Shown: one piece after another, positions 45,849 through 55,239 of the stretch | Layout: the number at the start of each line of letters is the position of its first letter | Position numbering within the stretch: the stretch's first letter is position 1 | DNA from: Streptomyces sp. WMMC500 | GTDB lineage: Bacteria; Actinomycetota; Actinomycetes; Streptomycetales; Streptomycetaceae | Assembly (NCBI RefSeq): GCF_027497195.1 | Contig: NZ_CP114905.1 | Location: 7,141,001-7,205,000 of the forward strand | DNA length: 64,000 nt | Direction: 5' to 3' | Translations under genes and position numbers: made by a program | The notes under the pieces: model-generated | The model's input: only the letters and a program-made list of their open reading frames with translations | Told to the model about the DNA's origin: nothing | Databases searched by the model: none

Positions 45849-45944
45849 GAACTACGAGGGTACGCGGTGCCGAACGGCCCGGGCGTGGGGGGGAGGTCTG
45901 CGCGGAGCCTGGACGGATTCCGTGCACTCCGGTATGACCTGGAC

Positions 45945-46019
45945 ATGTCGAAGAAAACGCGCAAGCGCAAGTGGCGTACCCGCAAGGGCAAGGCCAACCA
46001 CGGGCGCCGCCCGGCCTAG
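45945..46019 (+). CDS. Ribosomal protein bL37 (24 residues)
   Basis: A tiny, highly basic protein, MSKKTRKRKWRTRKGKANHG followed by RRPA. The KANHG-(R/K)-RP ending and length match bL37, a 24-residue large-subunit ribosomal protein found in actinobacteria. TATGAC at 45933-45938 and the lack of a ribosome binding site suggest a leaderless transcript. It is divergent from the ABC exporter, 96 bases away. Confidence 0.82.
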   Translation: MSKKTRKRKWRTRKGKANHGRRPA

Positions 46020-46200
46020 CCCGGACCGACCGGACGGGCTGGACGGGCTGGACCAGCATCGTCCCGGCCCTGGCCAGGGCCGCCGGGGGCGGGGTGCGGT
46101 CTCCGGTGGAGGGGCTGCCTTGGCGGAGGGGCGTTGTCGGAGGGGCGGCCTACCCTGGGGTGGGTGTGCGGGGAAGTGCGGGACGGCTCGGCCGCCCGGC

Positions 46201-46230
46201 CCCGGCCAGGCCCGGCCAGGCCCGGCCAGG
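46201..46230. repeat. Tandem 10-base repeat
   Basis: CCCGGCCAGG occurs three times in a row, starting 18 bases before the end of the YbaK-family gene. Just after bL37, near 46030-46052, a second short 10-base repeat (GGACGGGCT-type) is also present. The 228-base gap holds no gene that I can see. Confidence 0.7.
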
Positions 46231-46247
46231 TCCGCCCGGCGCCCGGG

Positions 46248-46745
46248 TCAGCGGCCGTCGCGCGCGATCGGCGCCACCACGGCGCCCGTCAGCTCCGCCA
46301 GCACCGTCGGCGACAGCTCCACCTCGAGGCCGCGCCGGCCCGCGGAGACGCAGACCGTCGCCCGCCCGCCCGCCGAGGAGTCCAGCACCGTCGGCAGCCG
46401 CTTGCGCTGGCCAAGCGGGGAGATCCCGCCGCGGACGTAGCCTGTGGTGCGCTCGACGTGCGCCGGGTCCGCCATCACGGCCTTCTTGCCGCCGGCCGCC
46501 GCGGCCAGCGCCTTGAGGTCCAGGGAGCCGGAGACGGGCACGATCGCGACGGTCAGTGCGCCGTCGACCTCGGCGACCAGGGTCTTGAAGACCTGTCCCG
46601 GATCGACGCCGAGCGCCTGTGCCGCCTCCTCGCCGTACGACGCGGCGGCCGGGTCGTGGGCGTAGGCGTGGACGGTGAACTCGGCGCCGGCCTTGGTCAG
46701 CGCCACCGTGGCCGGGGTGGATCCGGTCTGCTTCTTCTTGGCCAT
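46248..46745 (-). CDS. ybaK: YbaK/EbsC-family Cys-tRNA(Pro) deacylase
   Basis: A 165-residue editing enzyme that hydrolyses mischarged Cys-tRNA-Pro. The fold markers are AQALGVDPGQVFKTLVAEVD (with the catalytic-site Lys in FKTL), VAIVPVSGSLDLKALA and TGYVRGGISPLGQRKRLPTV. It starts at ATG with KKKQTGSTPATVALTKAG, a typical beginning for the family. It is 17 bases downstream of the LON-domain gene on the same strand and may share its transcript. Confidence 0.9.
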   Translation of the reverse strand: MAKKKQTGSTPATVALTKAGAEFTVHAYAHDPAAASYGEEAAQALGVDPGQVFKTLVAEVDGALTVAIVPVSGSLDLKALAAAAGGKKAVMADPAHVERTTGYVRGGISPLGQRKRLPTVLDSSAGGRATVCVSAGRRGLEVELSPTVLAELTGAVVAPIARDGR

Positions 46746-46762
46746 GTCGTCAGGGGCGGGGC

Positions 46763-47500
46763 TCAGTTGGGGCTCGTCGGGGTCCGCGTCAGGTCGACCG
46801 CGGGCAGCGACGGGAGCTTACCCAGCACCGCGCTCTCGCGCCGCAGGATTTTCAGCTCGGCCGACAGCCGCGCCGCCGTGTCCCGCGCCTGGAGGAGCTG
46901 CTGCTTCGACGGGGTGTCCAGCACGGCCGCCGCGGCGACGAGATAGGACAGCACCGACGGCTCGTCCGGCAGCTCCGTGGCCGCGCCCAGCGACCGCTCG
47001 CGGGCGCCTGCCAGCCTCTTCTGGTACGTCCTGAAGGCCCGTACGACCGCCGCGGACAGCACGCCCGCGCCCTCGCCCGACCGCTCGGGCAGCGCCTCGA
47101 CCTCACCGGTCAGGTACTCGCCCGAGGCGTCCACCGACAGCAGCCGGAACCGCCGGGTGCCGGTGACCAGCACCTCGTACCCGCCGTTGTCCTTCTCCCG
47201 GATCGTCGCCGCGTCCGCGACACAGCCCACGCCGTAGAACGCCTGCATCGGGTCGGCGCCGAAGCCGGCCGCCGGGCCGCGCTCGGGCAGCGTGGTCGGG
47301 TCCGGCAGGCCGGGGCCCGTGGGCGCGACCTCGCGGCCGTCCCGGATCGCCACCACGCCGAACCGCCGCTCCGACTCGGGCAGCTTGCGCAGGTCCCGCA
47401 TCATCGCCCGGTACCGCTCCTCGAAGACGTTCAAGGGCATGACGAGGCCCGGGAACAACACCGCGTTCAGCGGGAAGAGGGGCAGGCGTGCGGTGGTCAC
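46763..47500 (-). CDS. LON-substrate-binding-domain protein
   Basis: A 245-residue cytoplasmic protein with a Lon N-terminal (PUA-like) domain but no AAA or protease domain. It opens ARLPLFPLNAVLFPGLVMPL, the classic Lon-N start, followed by VFEERYRAMMRDL. GYEVLVTGTRRFRLLSV is another Lon-N block. The C-terminal half is helical with PDEPSVLSYLVAAAAVLDTP. Such stand-alone domains may recognise misfolded proteins or adapt substrates; the role is unproven. Confidence 0.9.
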   Translation of the reverse strand: MTTARLPLFPLNAVLFPGLVMPLNVFEERYRAMMRDLRKLPESERRFGVVAIRDGREVAPTGPGLPDPTTLPERGPAAGFGADPMQAFYGVGCVADAATIREKDNGGYEVLVTGTRRFRLLSVDASGEYLTGEVEALPERSGEGAGVLSAAVVRAFRTYQKRLAGARERSLGAATELPDEPSVLSYLVAAAAVLDTPSKQQLLQARDTAARLSAELKILRRESAVLGKLPSLPAVDLTRTPTSPN

Positions 47501-47530
47501 AGGCGGATCCTAACGGTCCCGGCCGGTACC

Positions 47531-49138
47531 TCACTGGCGGCGCAGCGCACGGGAGACGCCGGCCGCCACCGTGGTGGCGAGCACCCAGCCGGCGAGCACC
47601 ATCACCGTCGCCGTCCACTGGTAATGCCCCGCCTGATGCCAGGCGTTGTCCTGGCCCAGGTCGATGACGGGCAGCAGCAGATCGAGCACGTAGAGCGGCG
47701 GGTTCCACTCGGGCCCCTCGCCGGGGCGTAAGGCGCGCGGCTCGTGGCGGGCGAAGTACAGCGAGCCCACCGCCCACAGCACCGCCATCCACACCACCGC
47801 GCGGGTGGGCCGGTAGCCGTACGCCACCGTCCAGTCCTGCAGCAGGCCCCACGCCTTGCCGGCCAGCGGCAGCGTCTCGCGGTGCCTGCGGTGCTTGGCG
47901 AGCATGACCTCGCGGGCGTCGTGGTCCTCGCCGCTGTTGCGCAGGACGGCGGCCAGCAGCTCGTACGGCTCGGGGGAGAACTCCGGTGTGGCGGCCTCCA
48001 CCCACTCCAGCCGGTGCACCAGCGGGAAGGCGCCGACGGGTATGAGGTGCTCGTAGAAGAAGCCGGCCATCGCCAGCCGGCCGGGGCCCGGCCAGCTCGT
48101 GTACTTGTCGCGGAGGTTGACGACCCGGGCGCCGGACAGCACGACCTTGCCGCCCTCCGGCTCACGCCCCATGAAGCGCAGCTCGGGCGTCTGTATCCGG
48201 CGCATGGACATCTCCTGCTCCGGATCCATCACGAACCGCGCGCCGTCGAGGTCGACCGAGTCGCCGAAGCGGCCGTCGTCCAGCCGCAGCCCGCCGTGGC
48301 ACTCGAAGCGCTGCATCCGCGTGCCGCGCGGCGGGGTGTGGCCGCTGATGCCGTACGGGGGCGTGGCCATGCCCGTCGCGGCCTCGGGGACCGCCGCCGG
48401 GCCCATGTGCAGCGAGCGCTCGACGGTGAGCTGCGGCGCGTTGAGCGCGCGCTTGCCGTACGGGTTGCGCAGGACGCTGCCGTTCAGGTTCAGCGAGACG
48501 CCGACCGTGGCGCCGCGCATCCGCAGCTCGCCGTGCGCCTGGAGCAGGTCGGCCTGGAGGTCCTGGCCGACGGTGATGCCGTCGGCGGCGACGGCCACGC
48601 CGCGCCGGTCCCGGCCGACGGTGAGCTGGCTGAGCAGCAGGTCCGTGCCTATCTGGGCGTCGGTCAGCCGGATGCCGCCGTCCACGGTGCAGCGGGGCAT
48701 GTGCAGGTCGCCGCTGGTGGTCAGCCGGGCGGCCTCCAGCCGCGGGACCGAGCACTCCACCAGGCGCAGCGTGACGAAGGAGCACTCGGGCAGCAGCATC
48801 TCGTTCTCGAAGCGGCAGTTGCGCAGCTCCACGTACGGATCGACGCGGCCGCCGGAGAGGTCGAGCGTGCCCGTGACGAACGCGCCGGCCAGCTTCAGCG
48901 ACGACACCCGGCCGGGCCGGGCCGGCGGGCCGTGCAGCAGGAGCCGGGCGAGCAGCGAGGCGCGCACGCTGCGGTCCGGTCCCCAGACATGCAGCCCCGC
49001 CGGGTCGTTCTGCCCGGGATCGCGCGAGCGCAGATCGTAGGTCGCTCCTTCCTGGAAGGCCTCCCACAGCCCCCGCTCGGTCACCGAAAGGTCCTCGGGC
49101 GCCTCCGCCCGGTCGTGCTGTACAGCGGTCAACGACAC
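47531..49138 (-). CDS. Large repeat-rich membrane protein (often named oxidoreductase)
   Basis: A 535-residue protein. Residues about 70-360 form an irregular series of short beta-type repeats (for example LKLAGAFVTGTLDLSGG, LRNCRFENEMLLPECSF and LHMPRCTVDGGIRLTDAQIG), like a right-handed beta-helix or pentapeptide-related fold. Two or three membrane helices are near the C-terminus (about 440-460 and 505-530). Homologues in Streptomyces are often labelled membrane-associated oxidoreductase, but I see no cofactor motif. I start at GTG 49138 with AGGGGAGC just upstream; the frame is open for 20 codons further. Confidence 0.75.
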   Translation of the reverse strand: MSLTAVQHDRAEAPEDLSVTERGLWEAFQEGATYDLRSRDPGQNDPAGLHVWGPDRSVRASLLARLLLHGPPARPGRVSSLKLAGAFVTGTLDLSGGRVDPYVELRNCRFENEMLLPECSFVTLRLVECSVPRLEAARLTTSGDLHMPRCTVDGGIRLTDAQIGTDLLLSQLTVGRDRRGVAVAADGITVGQDLQADLLQAHGELRMRGATVGVSLNLNGSVLRNPYGKRALNAPQLTVERSLHMGPAAVPEAATGMATPPYGISGHTPPRGTRMQRFECHGGLRLDDGRFGDSVDLDGARFVMDPEQEMSMRRIQTPELRFMGREPEGGKVVLSGARVVNLRDKYTSWPGPGRLAMAGFFYEHLIPVGAFPLVHRLEWVEAATPEFSPEPYELLAAVLRNSGEDHDAREVMLAKHRRHRETLPLAGKAWGLLQDWTVAYGYRPTRAVVWMAVLWAVGSLYFARHEPRALRPGEGPEWNPPLYVLDLLLPVIDLGQDNAWHQAGHYQWTATVMVLAGWVLATTVAAGVSRALRRQ

Positions 49139-49206
49139 GCTCCCCTGCTCTTCCCGCGTCCGTCCCGTACGGCTCTGATTCCCCTTGGGGCGGCACACTG
49201 AACGCT

Positions 49207-49219
49207 AGTACCAGGTACT
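49207..49219. promoter_or_regulatory. Short palindrome between divergent genes
   Basis: AGTACC-A-GGTACT is a perfect 6-bp inverted repeat with a single central base. It lies between the repeat-rich membrane protein gene and hisD, and next to TAGCGT read on the minus strand, so it may be an operator. Confidence 0.4.
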
Positions 49220-49293
49220 GACAGTGACGAGTTTGCGGTCCAGCCTGTGGACAACCGGGCCGGGCGCCCGGGCCGTCTGAGAGACTTGGACAC

Positions 49294-50676
49294 GTGATCT
49301 CCCGAATCGATCTGCGCGGCTCCGCCGCCGCTTCCGACGCAGGCGGCGGCATTGACCGCGACCTGCTGCCCCGTGCCGAGATGGACGTCGAGGCCGCCCT
49401 GGAGAAGGTGCGGCCGCTGTGCGAGGACGTCCGGCATCGCGGCACGGCGGCGGTGATCGAGATCACAGAGCGTTTCGACGGCGTGACCCTGGAGCGGCTG
49501 CGGGTGCCCGCGGAGGCGCTCTCGCGCGCGCTGGCCGAGCTGGACCCGAAGGTGCGCGCCGCGCTGGAGGAGTCCGTCCGCCGCGCCCGCATCGTCCACC
49601 GCGAGCAGCGCAGGAGCGACACCGCGGTGCGGGTCGTCCCCGGGGGGACGGTCACGGAGCGCTGGCTGCCCGTCGCCCGCGTCGGGCTGTACGTGCCGGG
49701 TGGCCAGGCCGTGTATCCGTCGTCCGTGGTGATGAACGTGGTCCCCGCCCAGGAGGCGGGCGTGCCGTCGCTGGCCGTCTCGTCGCCCCCGCAGAAGGAC
49801 GTGCCGAACTCGTGGGGCGCGGGTCTGCCGCACCCGACGATCCTCGCCGCCTGCGCGCTGCTCGGCGTGGACGAGGTGTATGCCGCGGGCGGCGCCCAGG
49901 CCGTCGCCATGTTCGCGTACGGGACGGAGGAGTGCGCCCCCGCCGACCTCGTCACCGGCCCGGGGAACGTGTACGTGGCCGCCGCCAAGCGCCTGTTGAA
50001 GGGCCGCATCGGCATCGACGCCGAGGCCGGTCCCACCGAGATCGCCGTCCTCGCCGACGACACCGCGGACGCCGCGCACGTGGCCGCGGACCTCATCAGC
50101 CAGGCCGAGCACGACGAGCTGGCCGCGGCCGTCCTCGTCACGCCCTCCGAGCGGCTCGCCGAGGCCGTCGAGGCCGAGCTGAAGACGCAGGTGGCCGCCA
50201 CCCGGCACGTCGAGCGGGTCAGCGCCGCCCTGGGCGGCAGGCAGTCCGGCATCGTGCTCGTGGACGATCTGGAGGCCGGCCTGCGCGTCGTCGACGCCTA
50301 CGCCGCCGAGCACTTGGAGATCCAGACCGCCGACGCCGCCGCGCTCGCCGCCCGGGTGCGCAACGCCGGCGCGATCTTCGTCGGCCCGTACGCCCCGGTC
50401 TCCCTCGGGGACTACTGTGCGGGCTCCAACCACGTGCTGCCCACCGGCGGTTGCGCCTGCCACTCCTCGGGCCTGTCCGTGCAGTCGTTCCTCAAGGGCG
50501 TCCACGTCGTGGAGTACACGCGCGACGCCCTCGCCGACATCGCCCCGCACGTGGTCACCCTCGCCGAGGCCGAGGACCTGCCCGCCCACGGGGCCGCGGT
50601 GAAGGCGCGTTTCCGTGGCGAACCGGAGGAGCACACCGCCGGAGGAGACAGTGACGGGAAGGGGCCGCGGCCGTGA
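49294..50676 (+). CDS. hisD: Histidinol dehydrogenase HisD
   Basis: A 460-residue zinc and NAD-dependent enzyme catalysing the last two oxidations of histidine biosynthesis. Conserved blocks are [72 protein letters not shown] and [15 protein letters not shown]. The GTG start has GAGACT 7 bases upstream and no obvious ribosome binding site, again a leaderless-type context. It heads the his operon and overlaps hisC by GTGA. Confidence 0.96.
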   Translation: MISRIDLRGSAAASDAGGGIDRDLLPRAEMDVEAALEKVRPLCEDVRHRGTAAVIEITERFDGVTLERLRVPAEALSRALAELDPKVRAALEESVRRARIVHREQRRSDTAVRVVPGGTVTERWLPVARVGLYVPGGQAVYPSSVVMNVVPAQEAGVPSLAVSSPPQKDVPNSWGAGLPHPTILAACALLGVDEVYAAGGAQAVAMFAYGTEECAPADLVTGPGNVYVAAAKRLLKGRIGIDAEAGPTEIAVLADDTADAAHVAADLISQAEHDELAAAVLVTPSERLAEAVEAELKTQVAATRHVERVSAALGGRQSGIVLVDDLEAGLRVVDAYAAEHLEIQTADAAALAARVRNAGAIFVGPYAPVSLGDYCAGSNHVLPTGGCACHSSGLSVQSFLKGVHVVEYTRDALADIAPHVVTLAEAEDLPAHGAAVKARFRGEPEEHTAGGDSDGKGPRP

Positions 50677-51779
50677 CCACGATCGACGACCTGCCGGTCC
50701 GCGCCGAGCTGCGCGGCACGTCCCCGTACGGCGCCCCCCAGCTCGACGTGCCCGTCCGGCTGAACACCAACGAGAACCCCTACCCCCTGCCCGAGCCCCT
50801 GGTCCGGCGCATCGCCGAGCGCGTCACCGAGACCGCCCGCCACCTCAACCGCTACCCCGACCGGGACGCGGTCGAGCTCCGCACCGAGCTGGCGCGCTAC
50901 CTGTCGCGCACCGCCGGGCACGAGGTGACCACCGCCCACGTCTGGGCGGCCAACGGGTCCAACGAGGTCATCCAGCAACTGCTGCAGACCTTCGGCGGCC
51001 CCGGCCGCACGGCCATCGGCTTCGAGCCGTCGTACTCGATGCACGGCCTCATCTCCCGCGGCACCGGCACCGGCTGGCTCTCCGGCCCGCGGCGCGAGGA
51101 CTTCACCATCGACGTCGACGCGGCCGAGCGCGCCATCGCCGAGCACCGCCCCGCCGTGGTGTTCGTCTGCTCGCCGAACAACCCCACCGGCACCGCCGTC
51201 GAGCGCGAGACCGTCCTCAGGCTGTACGAGGCCGCCCAGGCCGCGGGTCCCTCGATGCTCGTGGTGGACGAGGCGTACGGCGAGTTCAGCCACCGCCCGT
51301 CGCTGCTGCCGCTGATCGAGGGCCGCCCGCGGCTCGTCCTCACGCGCACGATGTCCAAGGCGTTCGGCGCCGCCGGCCTGCGGCTCGGCTATCTCGCCGC
51401 CGACCCCGCCGTGGTCGACGCGGTCCAGCTCGTCCGCCTGCCGTACCACCTGTCGGCCGTCACCCAGGCCACCGCGCTCGCAGCCCTGGAGCACACCGAT
51501 ACCCTGCTCCAGTACGTCGAACAGCTCAAGCAGGAGCGGGACCGGCTGGTGTCGGAGCTGACCGCGCTCGGCTGCGAGGTCACCGAGTCCGACGCCAACT
51601 TCGTGCAGTTCGGCCGTTTCCCCGACGCGCACGCCGCGTGGGAGCGGCTGCTGGACCACGGGGTGCTGGTCCGGGACAACGGCGTGCCCGGCTTCCTGCG
51701 CGTCAGCGCGGGCATCCCGGCGGAGAACGACGCGTTCCTCGATGCGGTGGGCGCGCTGAAGAAGGAGAGCAACTCATGA
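50673..51779 (+). CDS. hisC: Histidinol-phosphate aminotransferase HisC
   Basis: A 368-residue PLP-dependent aminotransferase converting imidazole-acetol phosphate to histidinol phosphate. [18 protein letters not shown] is the typical start. [25 protein letters not shown] and [10 protein letters not shown] (PLP contacts) follow. [18 protein letters not shown] contains the Schiff-base Lys. GTG overlaps the hisD stop. Confidence 0.96.
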   Translation: MTTIDDLPVRAELRGTSPYGAPQLDVPVRLNTNENPYPLPEPLVRRIAERVTETARHLNRYPDRDAVELRTELARYLSRTAGHEVTTAHVWAANGSNEVIQQLLQTFGGPGRTAIGFEPSYSMHGLISRGTGTGWLSGPRREDFTIDVDAAERAIAEHRPAVVFVCSPNNPTGTAVERETVLRLYEAAQAAGPSMLVVDEAYGEFSHRPSLLPLIEGRPRLVLTRTMSKAFGAAGLRLGYLAADPAVVDAVQLVRLPYHLSAVTQATALAALEHTDTLLQYVEQLKQERDRLVSELTALGCEVTESDANFVQFGRFPDAHAAWERLLDHGVLVRDNGVPGFLRVSAGIPAENDAFLDAVGALKKESNS

Positions 51780-52369
51780 CTCGCGTGGGCCGCGTCGAGC
51801 GCACCACGAAGGAGACCTCGGTCGTCGTCGAGCTGGACCTCGACGGCCGCGGCGAGGTCTCAGTGTCGACGGGCGTCGGCTTCTTCGACCACATGCTCGA
51901 CCAGTTGGGCCGCCACGGCCTCTTCGACCTCACCGTCAAGACCGACGGCGACCTGCACATCGACAGCCACCACACCATGGAGGACACCGCCCTGGCCCTG
52001 GGCGCCGCCTTCCGCCAGGCCCTCGGCGACAAGCGCGGCATCGTGCGGTTCGCCGACGCCTCCGTTCCGCTGGACGAGTCGCTGGCCCAGGTCACCGTGG
52101 ACCTCTCCGGCCGCCCGTACCTGGTGCACTCCGAGCCCGAGGGCATGGCCCCGATGATCGGCGCGGACTACGACACGACGATGACCCGGCACATCCTGGA
52201 GTCGTTCGTCGCCCAGGCGCAGATCGCGCTGCACGTCCACGTGCCGTACGGGCGCAACGCGCACCACATCGTGGAGTGCCAGTTCAAGGCGCTGGCCCGC
52301 GCGCTGCGCTACGCGTCGGAGATCGACCCGCGGCAGACCGGCATCCCCTCGACCAAGGGCGCTCTCTGA
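51776..52369 (+). CDS. hisB: Imidazoleglycerol-phosphate dehydratase HisB
   Basis: A 197-residue monofunctional dehydratase (no phosphatase domain). The Mn-binding His motifs are [31 protein letters not shown] and [23 protein letters not shown] overlaps the hisC stop (ATGA). Its own stop overlaps the ATG of a small membrane peptide gene (TGATG). Confidence 0.96.
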   Translation: MTRVGRVERTTKETSVVVELDLDGRGEVSVSTGVGFFDHMLDQLGRHGLFDLTVKTDGDLHIDSHHTMEDTALALGAAFRQALGDKRGIVRFADASVPLDESLAQVTVDLSGRPYLVHSEPEGMAPMIGADYDTTMTRHILESFVAQAQIALHVHVPYGRNAHHIVECQFKALARALRYASEIDPRQTGIPSTKGAL

Positions 52370-52533
52370 TGAACGGCCTGTCGATACTGCTGATCTTCGT
52401 GGGGCTCTTCCTGCTCGGCGGCGTCATCTCCTTCGCCAAGCAGGGCCAGTCGAAGAACGTGATCGCCGTGCTCGCCGTCGGCTCCGCGATGGCGCTCGCC
52501 GCCGGCATCCTCCGGCTGGGGGTGTGGGGTTGA
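52369..52533 (+). CDS. Small two-helix membrane peptide in the his operon (54 residues)
   Basis: A 54-residue peptide, [20 protein letters not shown] followed by a polar loop [10 protein letters not shown] and a second hydrophobic stretch [20 protein letters not shown]. It starts within the hisB stop and its end overlaps the hisH start. Codons are G/C-ending like those of its neighbours, so it is very likely real. I know of no function; nothing in the sequence links it to histidine biosynthesis other than its place. Confidence 0.78.
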   Translation: MNGLSILLIFVGLFLLGGVISFAKQGQSKNVIAVLAVGSAMALAAGILRLGVWG

Positions 52534-53270
52534 GCGACAGCGCCGTGCCCACCGCCTCCGCCACGTCCGGAGCCGCAGCCGCCACGGCGGCGCCGGCCGC
52601 CGTGCCCGCCGCCCGCAGCGGCGGGGGGCGGGGCGGGCGCAAGAGCGTCGTCGTCTTCGACTACGGCTTCGGCAACGTCCGCTCCGCCGAGCGCGCCGTC
52701 GCCCGCGCCGGCGCCGCGGTGGAGATCACCGGCGACTACGACCGGGCGATGGCCGCCGACGGCCTGCTGGTGCCCGGCGTCGGCGCCTTCGCCGCCTGCA
52801 TGGGCGGGCTGAAGGAGGCCCGCGGCGACTGGGTCGTCGAGCGTAGGCTCGCCGGCGGCCGGCCCGTGCTGGGCATCTGCGTCGGGATGCAGATCCTCTT
52901 CGAGCAGGGCGTCGAGCACGGCGTACGGACCGACGGCATGGGGGAGTGGCCCGGCACGGTCGAGGCGCTCAAGGCCGACGTCGTGCCGCACATGGGCTGG
53001 AACACCGTCGAGATCGCGGCCGGCTCCCGGATGTTCGCGGGCGTCGACCCCGGGGAGCGCTTCTACTTCGTCCACTCCTACGCCGCCCGCCGCTGGGAGC
53101 TGGAGGTGCACAACCCGCGCATCGCCCCGCCCGCCGTCACCTGGAGCACCCACGGCGAGCCGTTCGTCGCAGCCGTCGAGAACGGACCCCTGTGGGCCGC
53201 CCAGTTCCACCCCGAGAAGTCCGGCGACGCCGGTGCCCTGCTCCTCAAGAACTGGATCGAGACCCTCTGA
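52524..53270 (+). CDS. hisH: Imidazoleglycerol-phosphate synthase, glutaminase subunit HisH
   Basis: A glutamine amidotransferase (up to 248 residues) that feeds ammonia to HisF. The core begins [20 protein letters not shown]. The nucleophile Cys is in [16 protein letters not shown], and His/Glu in [13 protein letters not shown]. About 38 N-terminal residues are an Ala/Ser/Gly-rich extension not found in most HisH. The start may be GTG 52524 or TTG 52530, which overlaps the upstream stop; a start nearer the core cannot be excluded. Confidence 0.93.
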   Translation: MGLSDSAVPTASATSGAAAATAAPAAVPAARSGGGRGGRKSVVVFDYGFGNVRSAERAVARAGAAVEITGDYDRAMAADGLLVPGVGAFAACMGGLKEARGDWVVERRLAGGRPVLGICVGMQILFEQGVEHGVRTDGMGEWPGTVEALKADVVPHMGWNTVEIAAGSRMFAGVDPGERFYFVHSYAARRWELEVHNPRIAPPAVTWSTHGEPFVAAVENGPLWAAQFHPEKSGDAGALLLKNWIETL

Positions 53271-54010
53271 TGACGCCCCGCGAGACGACCACCGTCCTGG
53301 AGCTGCTGCCCGCCGTCGACGTCCGCGACGGCCAGGCCGTCCGCCTCGTGCACGGCGAGTCCGGCACCGAGACCGGCTACGGCGACCCGCTGGAGGCCGC
53401 GCTCACCTGGCAGCGCGCCGGCGCCGAGTGGCTGCACCTCGTCGACCTCGACGCCGCCTTCGGCACCGGGGACAACCGCGCCCGTATCGGCGAGGTCGTC
53501 CGGTCGATGGACATCAAGGTCGAGCTGTCCGGCGGCATCCGCGACGACGCGTCCCTCGCCGCCGCCCTCGCCACCGGCTGCACCCGCGTCAACCTCGGCA
53601 CCGCCGCCCTGGAGTCCCCCGAGTGGGTCGCCGGGATCATCGCCGAGCACGGCGACCGCATCGCGGTCGGCCTCGACGTCCGCGGCACCACGCTGCGCGG
53701 CCGCGGCTGGACCCGCGACGGCGGCGACCTGTACGAGACCCTGGCGCGGCTCGACGCCGAGGGCTGCGCGCGCTACGTGGTCACCGACATCGACAAGGAC
53801 GGCACCCTCCGGGGGCCCAACCTGCAACTGCTGCGCAACGTCTGCGCCGCCACCGACCGGCCGGTCGTCGCGTCCGGCGGCGTCTCCTCCCTTGACGACC
53901 TGCGGGCCATCGCCACGCTGGTCCCCGAGGGTGTCGAGGGCGCGATCGTGGGCAAGGCCCTCTACGCGAAGGCGTTCACCATGGAAGAGGCTTTGGAGGC
54001 GGTGTCCTGA
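53270..54010 (+). CDS. priA: HisA / PriA-type phosphoribosyl isomerase
   Basis: A 246-residue TIM-barrel isomerase. [19 protein letters not shown] has the first catalytic Asp and [15 protein letters not shown] the second. [19 protein letters not shown] and [12 protein letters not shown] bind phosphates. In Streptomyces and mycobacteria this enzyme (PriA) isomerises both ProFAR in histidine synthesis and PRA in tryptophan synthesis, because trpF is absent; I cannot verify the dual activity from this window alone. ATG overlaps the hisH stop (TGATG). Confidence 0.93.
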   Translation: MTPRETTTVLELLPAVDVRDGQAVRLVHGESGTETGYGDPLEAALTWQRAGAEWLHLVDLDAAFGTGDNRARIGEVVRSMDIKVELSGGIRDDASLAAALATGCTRVNLGTAALESPEWVAGIIAEHGDRIAVGLDVRGTTLRGRGWTRDGGDLYETLARLDAEGCARYVVTDIDKDGTLRGPNLQLLRNVCAATDRPVVASGGVSSLDDLRAIATLVPEGVEGAIVGKALYAKAFTMEEALEAVS

Positions 54011-54432
54011 TGGCCGGTGGCGGCGTACGTCGCATCTCGTCCGGTGCCCCCTGGGAGGAGGAGTTCGGCTACTCGCGCGCGGTGGAGCTGCCCAACGGCC
54101 TCGTGCTGGTGGCCGGCTGCACGTCCGTCGTCGACGGTGTGATCGTCGGCGAGGGCGATCCGCACACCCAGGCCATGACCGCCTTCGGCGTCGCGTTCGA
54201 GGCGCTGAAGAAGATCGGCCTGGAGCGCGAGGACGTCGTGCGGACCCGGATGTTCCTCACCCACGCGCGGGACGTGGAGGCCGTCGGCGGCGCGCACAAG
54301 GAGCTGTTCGGCGCCATCCGCCCCGTCTCGTCGCTGATCATCGTCTCCGGCTTCGTCGACCCTCGGCTGGTCGTCGAGATCGAGGTCGAGGCGTACCGCC
54401 CCGGCGGCCCCCGGGAAGCGGCCGGCGCATGA
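54010..54432 (+). CDS. RidA/YjgF-family protein in the his operon
   Basis: A 140-residue member of the RidA/YjgF/Rid family. [20 protein letters not shown] and [20 protein letters not shown] match the family; the latter contains the Arg that classical RidA uses for imine/enamine hydrolysis. [19 protein letters not shown] is the C-terminal signature. It is fused into the operon by TGATG with hisA and ATGA with hisF. A role in clearing reactive intermediates near histidine synthesis is possible. Confidence 0.9.
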   Translation: MAGGGVRRISSGAPWEEEFGYSRAVELPNGLVLVAGCTSVVDGVIVGEGDPHTQAMTAFGVAFEALKKIGLEREDVVRTRMFLTHARDVEAVGGAHKELFGAIRPVSSLIIVSGFVDPRLVVEIEVEAYRPGGPREAAGA

Positions 54433-55220
54433 CCCTGGCGGTGCGGGTCATCCCCTGCCTCGACGTGGACGGCGGGCGGGTCGTCAAGGGCGTCAACTTC
54501 CGTAACCTGCGCGACGCCGGCGACCCCGTCGAGATGGCCCGGGTGTACGACGCGGAGGGCGCCGACGAGCTGACGTTCCTCGACATCACCGCGTCCTCCG
54601 GCGACCGCGAGACGACGTACGAGATGGTGCGCCGTACCGCGGAGCAGGTCTTCATCCCGCTCACCGTCGGCGGCGGCGTGCGTACGGTGACGGACGTGGA
54701 CCGGCTGCTGCGCGCGGGCGCGGACAAGGTCGGCGTCAACACCGCGGCGATCGCCCGGCCTGAGCTGATCCGCGAGATCGCCGAGCGCTTCGGCAGCCAG
54801 GTGCTGGTGCTCTCGGCGGACGCGCGGCGCTGCGCCGACGGTGCGGCGGCCACGCCCTCGGGCTTCGAGGTGACGACCCACGGCGGGCGGCGCGGCACGG
54901 GCATCGACGCCGTCGAGTGGGCCGCGCAGGCCGCGGAGCTGGGCGCGGGAGAGATCCTGCTCAACTCGATGGACGCCGACGGTACCAAGGACGGCTACGA
55001 CACGGAGATGATCGCCGCGGTGCGCAGGCGCGTGACGATCCCCGTCGTCGCCAGCGGCGGCGCGGGCCGGCTCGACCACTTCCCGCCGGCGATCGACGCG
55101 GGCGCGGACGCGGTGCTGGCGGCCTCGGTGTTCCACTTCGGGGACCTGCGGATCGGCGAGGTGAAGGAGACGCTGCGCACCGCGGGCCGTGCCGTACGGG
55201 GCACGCCGGCGCGGGGCTGA
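54429..55220 (+). CDS. hisF: Imidazoleglycerol-phosphate synthase, cyclase subunit HisF
   Basis: A 263-residue TIM-barrel enzyme, partner of HisH, forming IGP and [23 protein letters not shown] contains the first catalytic Asp; [14 protein letters not shown] contains the second. [20 protein letters not shown] and [13 protein letters not shown] are phosphate sites. The ATG overlaps the RidA-family stop. It is the last gene of the his block here and ends 19 bases before a convergent gene. Confidence 0.96.
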   Translation: MTLAVRVIPCLDVDGGRVVKGVNFRNLRDAGDPVEMARVYDAEGADELTFLDITASSGDRETTYEMVRRTAEQVFIPLTVGGGVRTVTDVDRLLRAGADKVGVNTAAIARPELIREIAERFGSQVLVLSADARRCADGAAATPSGFEVTTHGGRRGTGIDAVEWAAQAAELGAGEILLNSMDADGTKDGYDTEMIAAVRRRVTIPVVASGGAGRLDHFPPAIDAGADAVLAASVFHFGDLRIGEVKETLRTAGRAVRGTPARG

Positions 55221-55239
55221 GCCGGCGCCCCCGGACCGC

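Noticed and set aside
46201..46230. Tandem GC decamers considered as a CRISPR-like or binding-site array
   Set aside because: Three contiguous decamers without spacers are a simple tandem repeat, common in GC-rich gaps.
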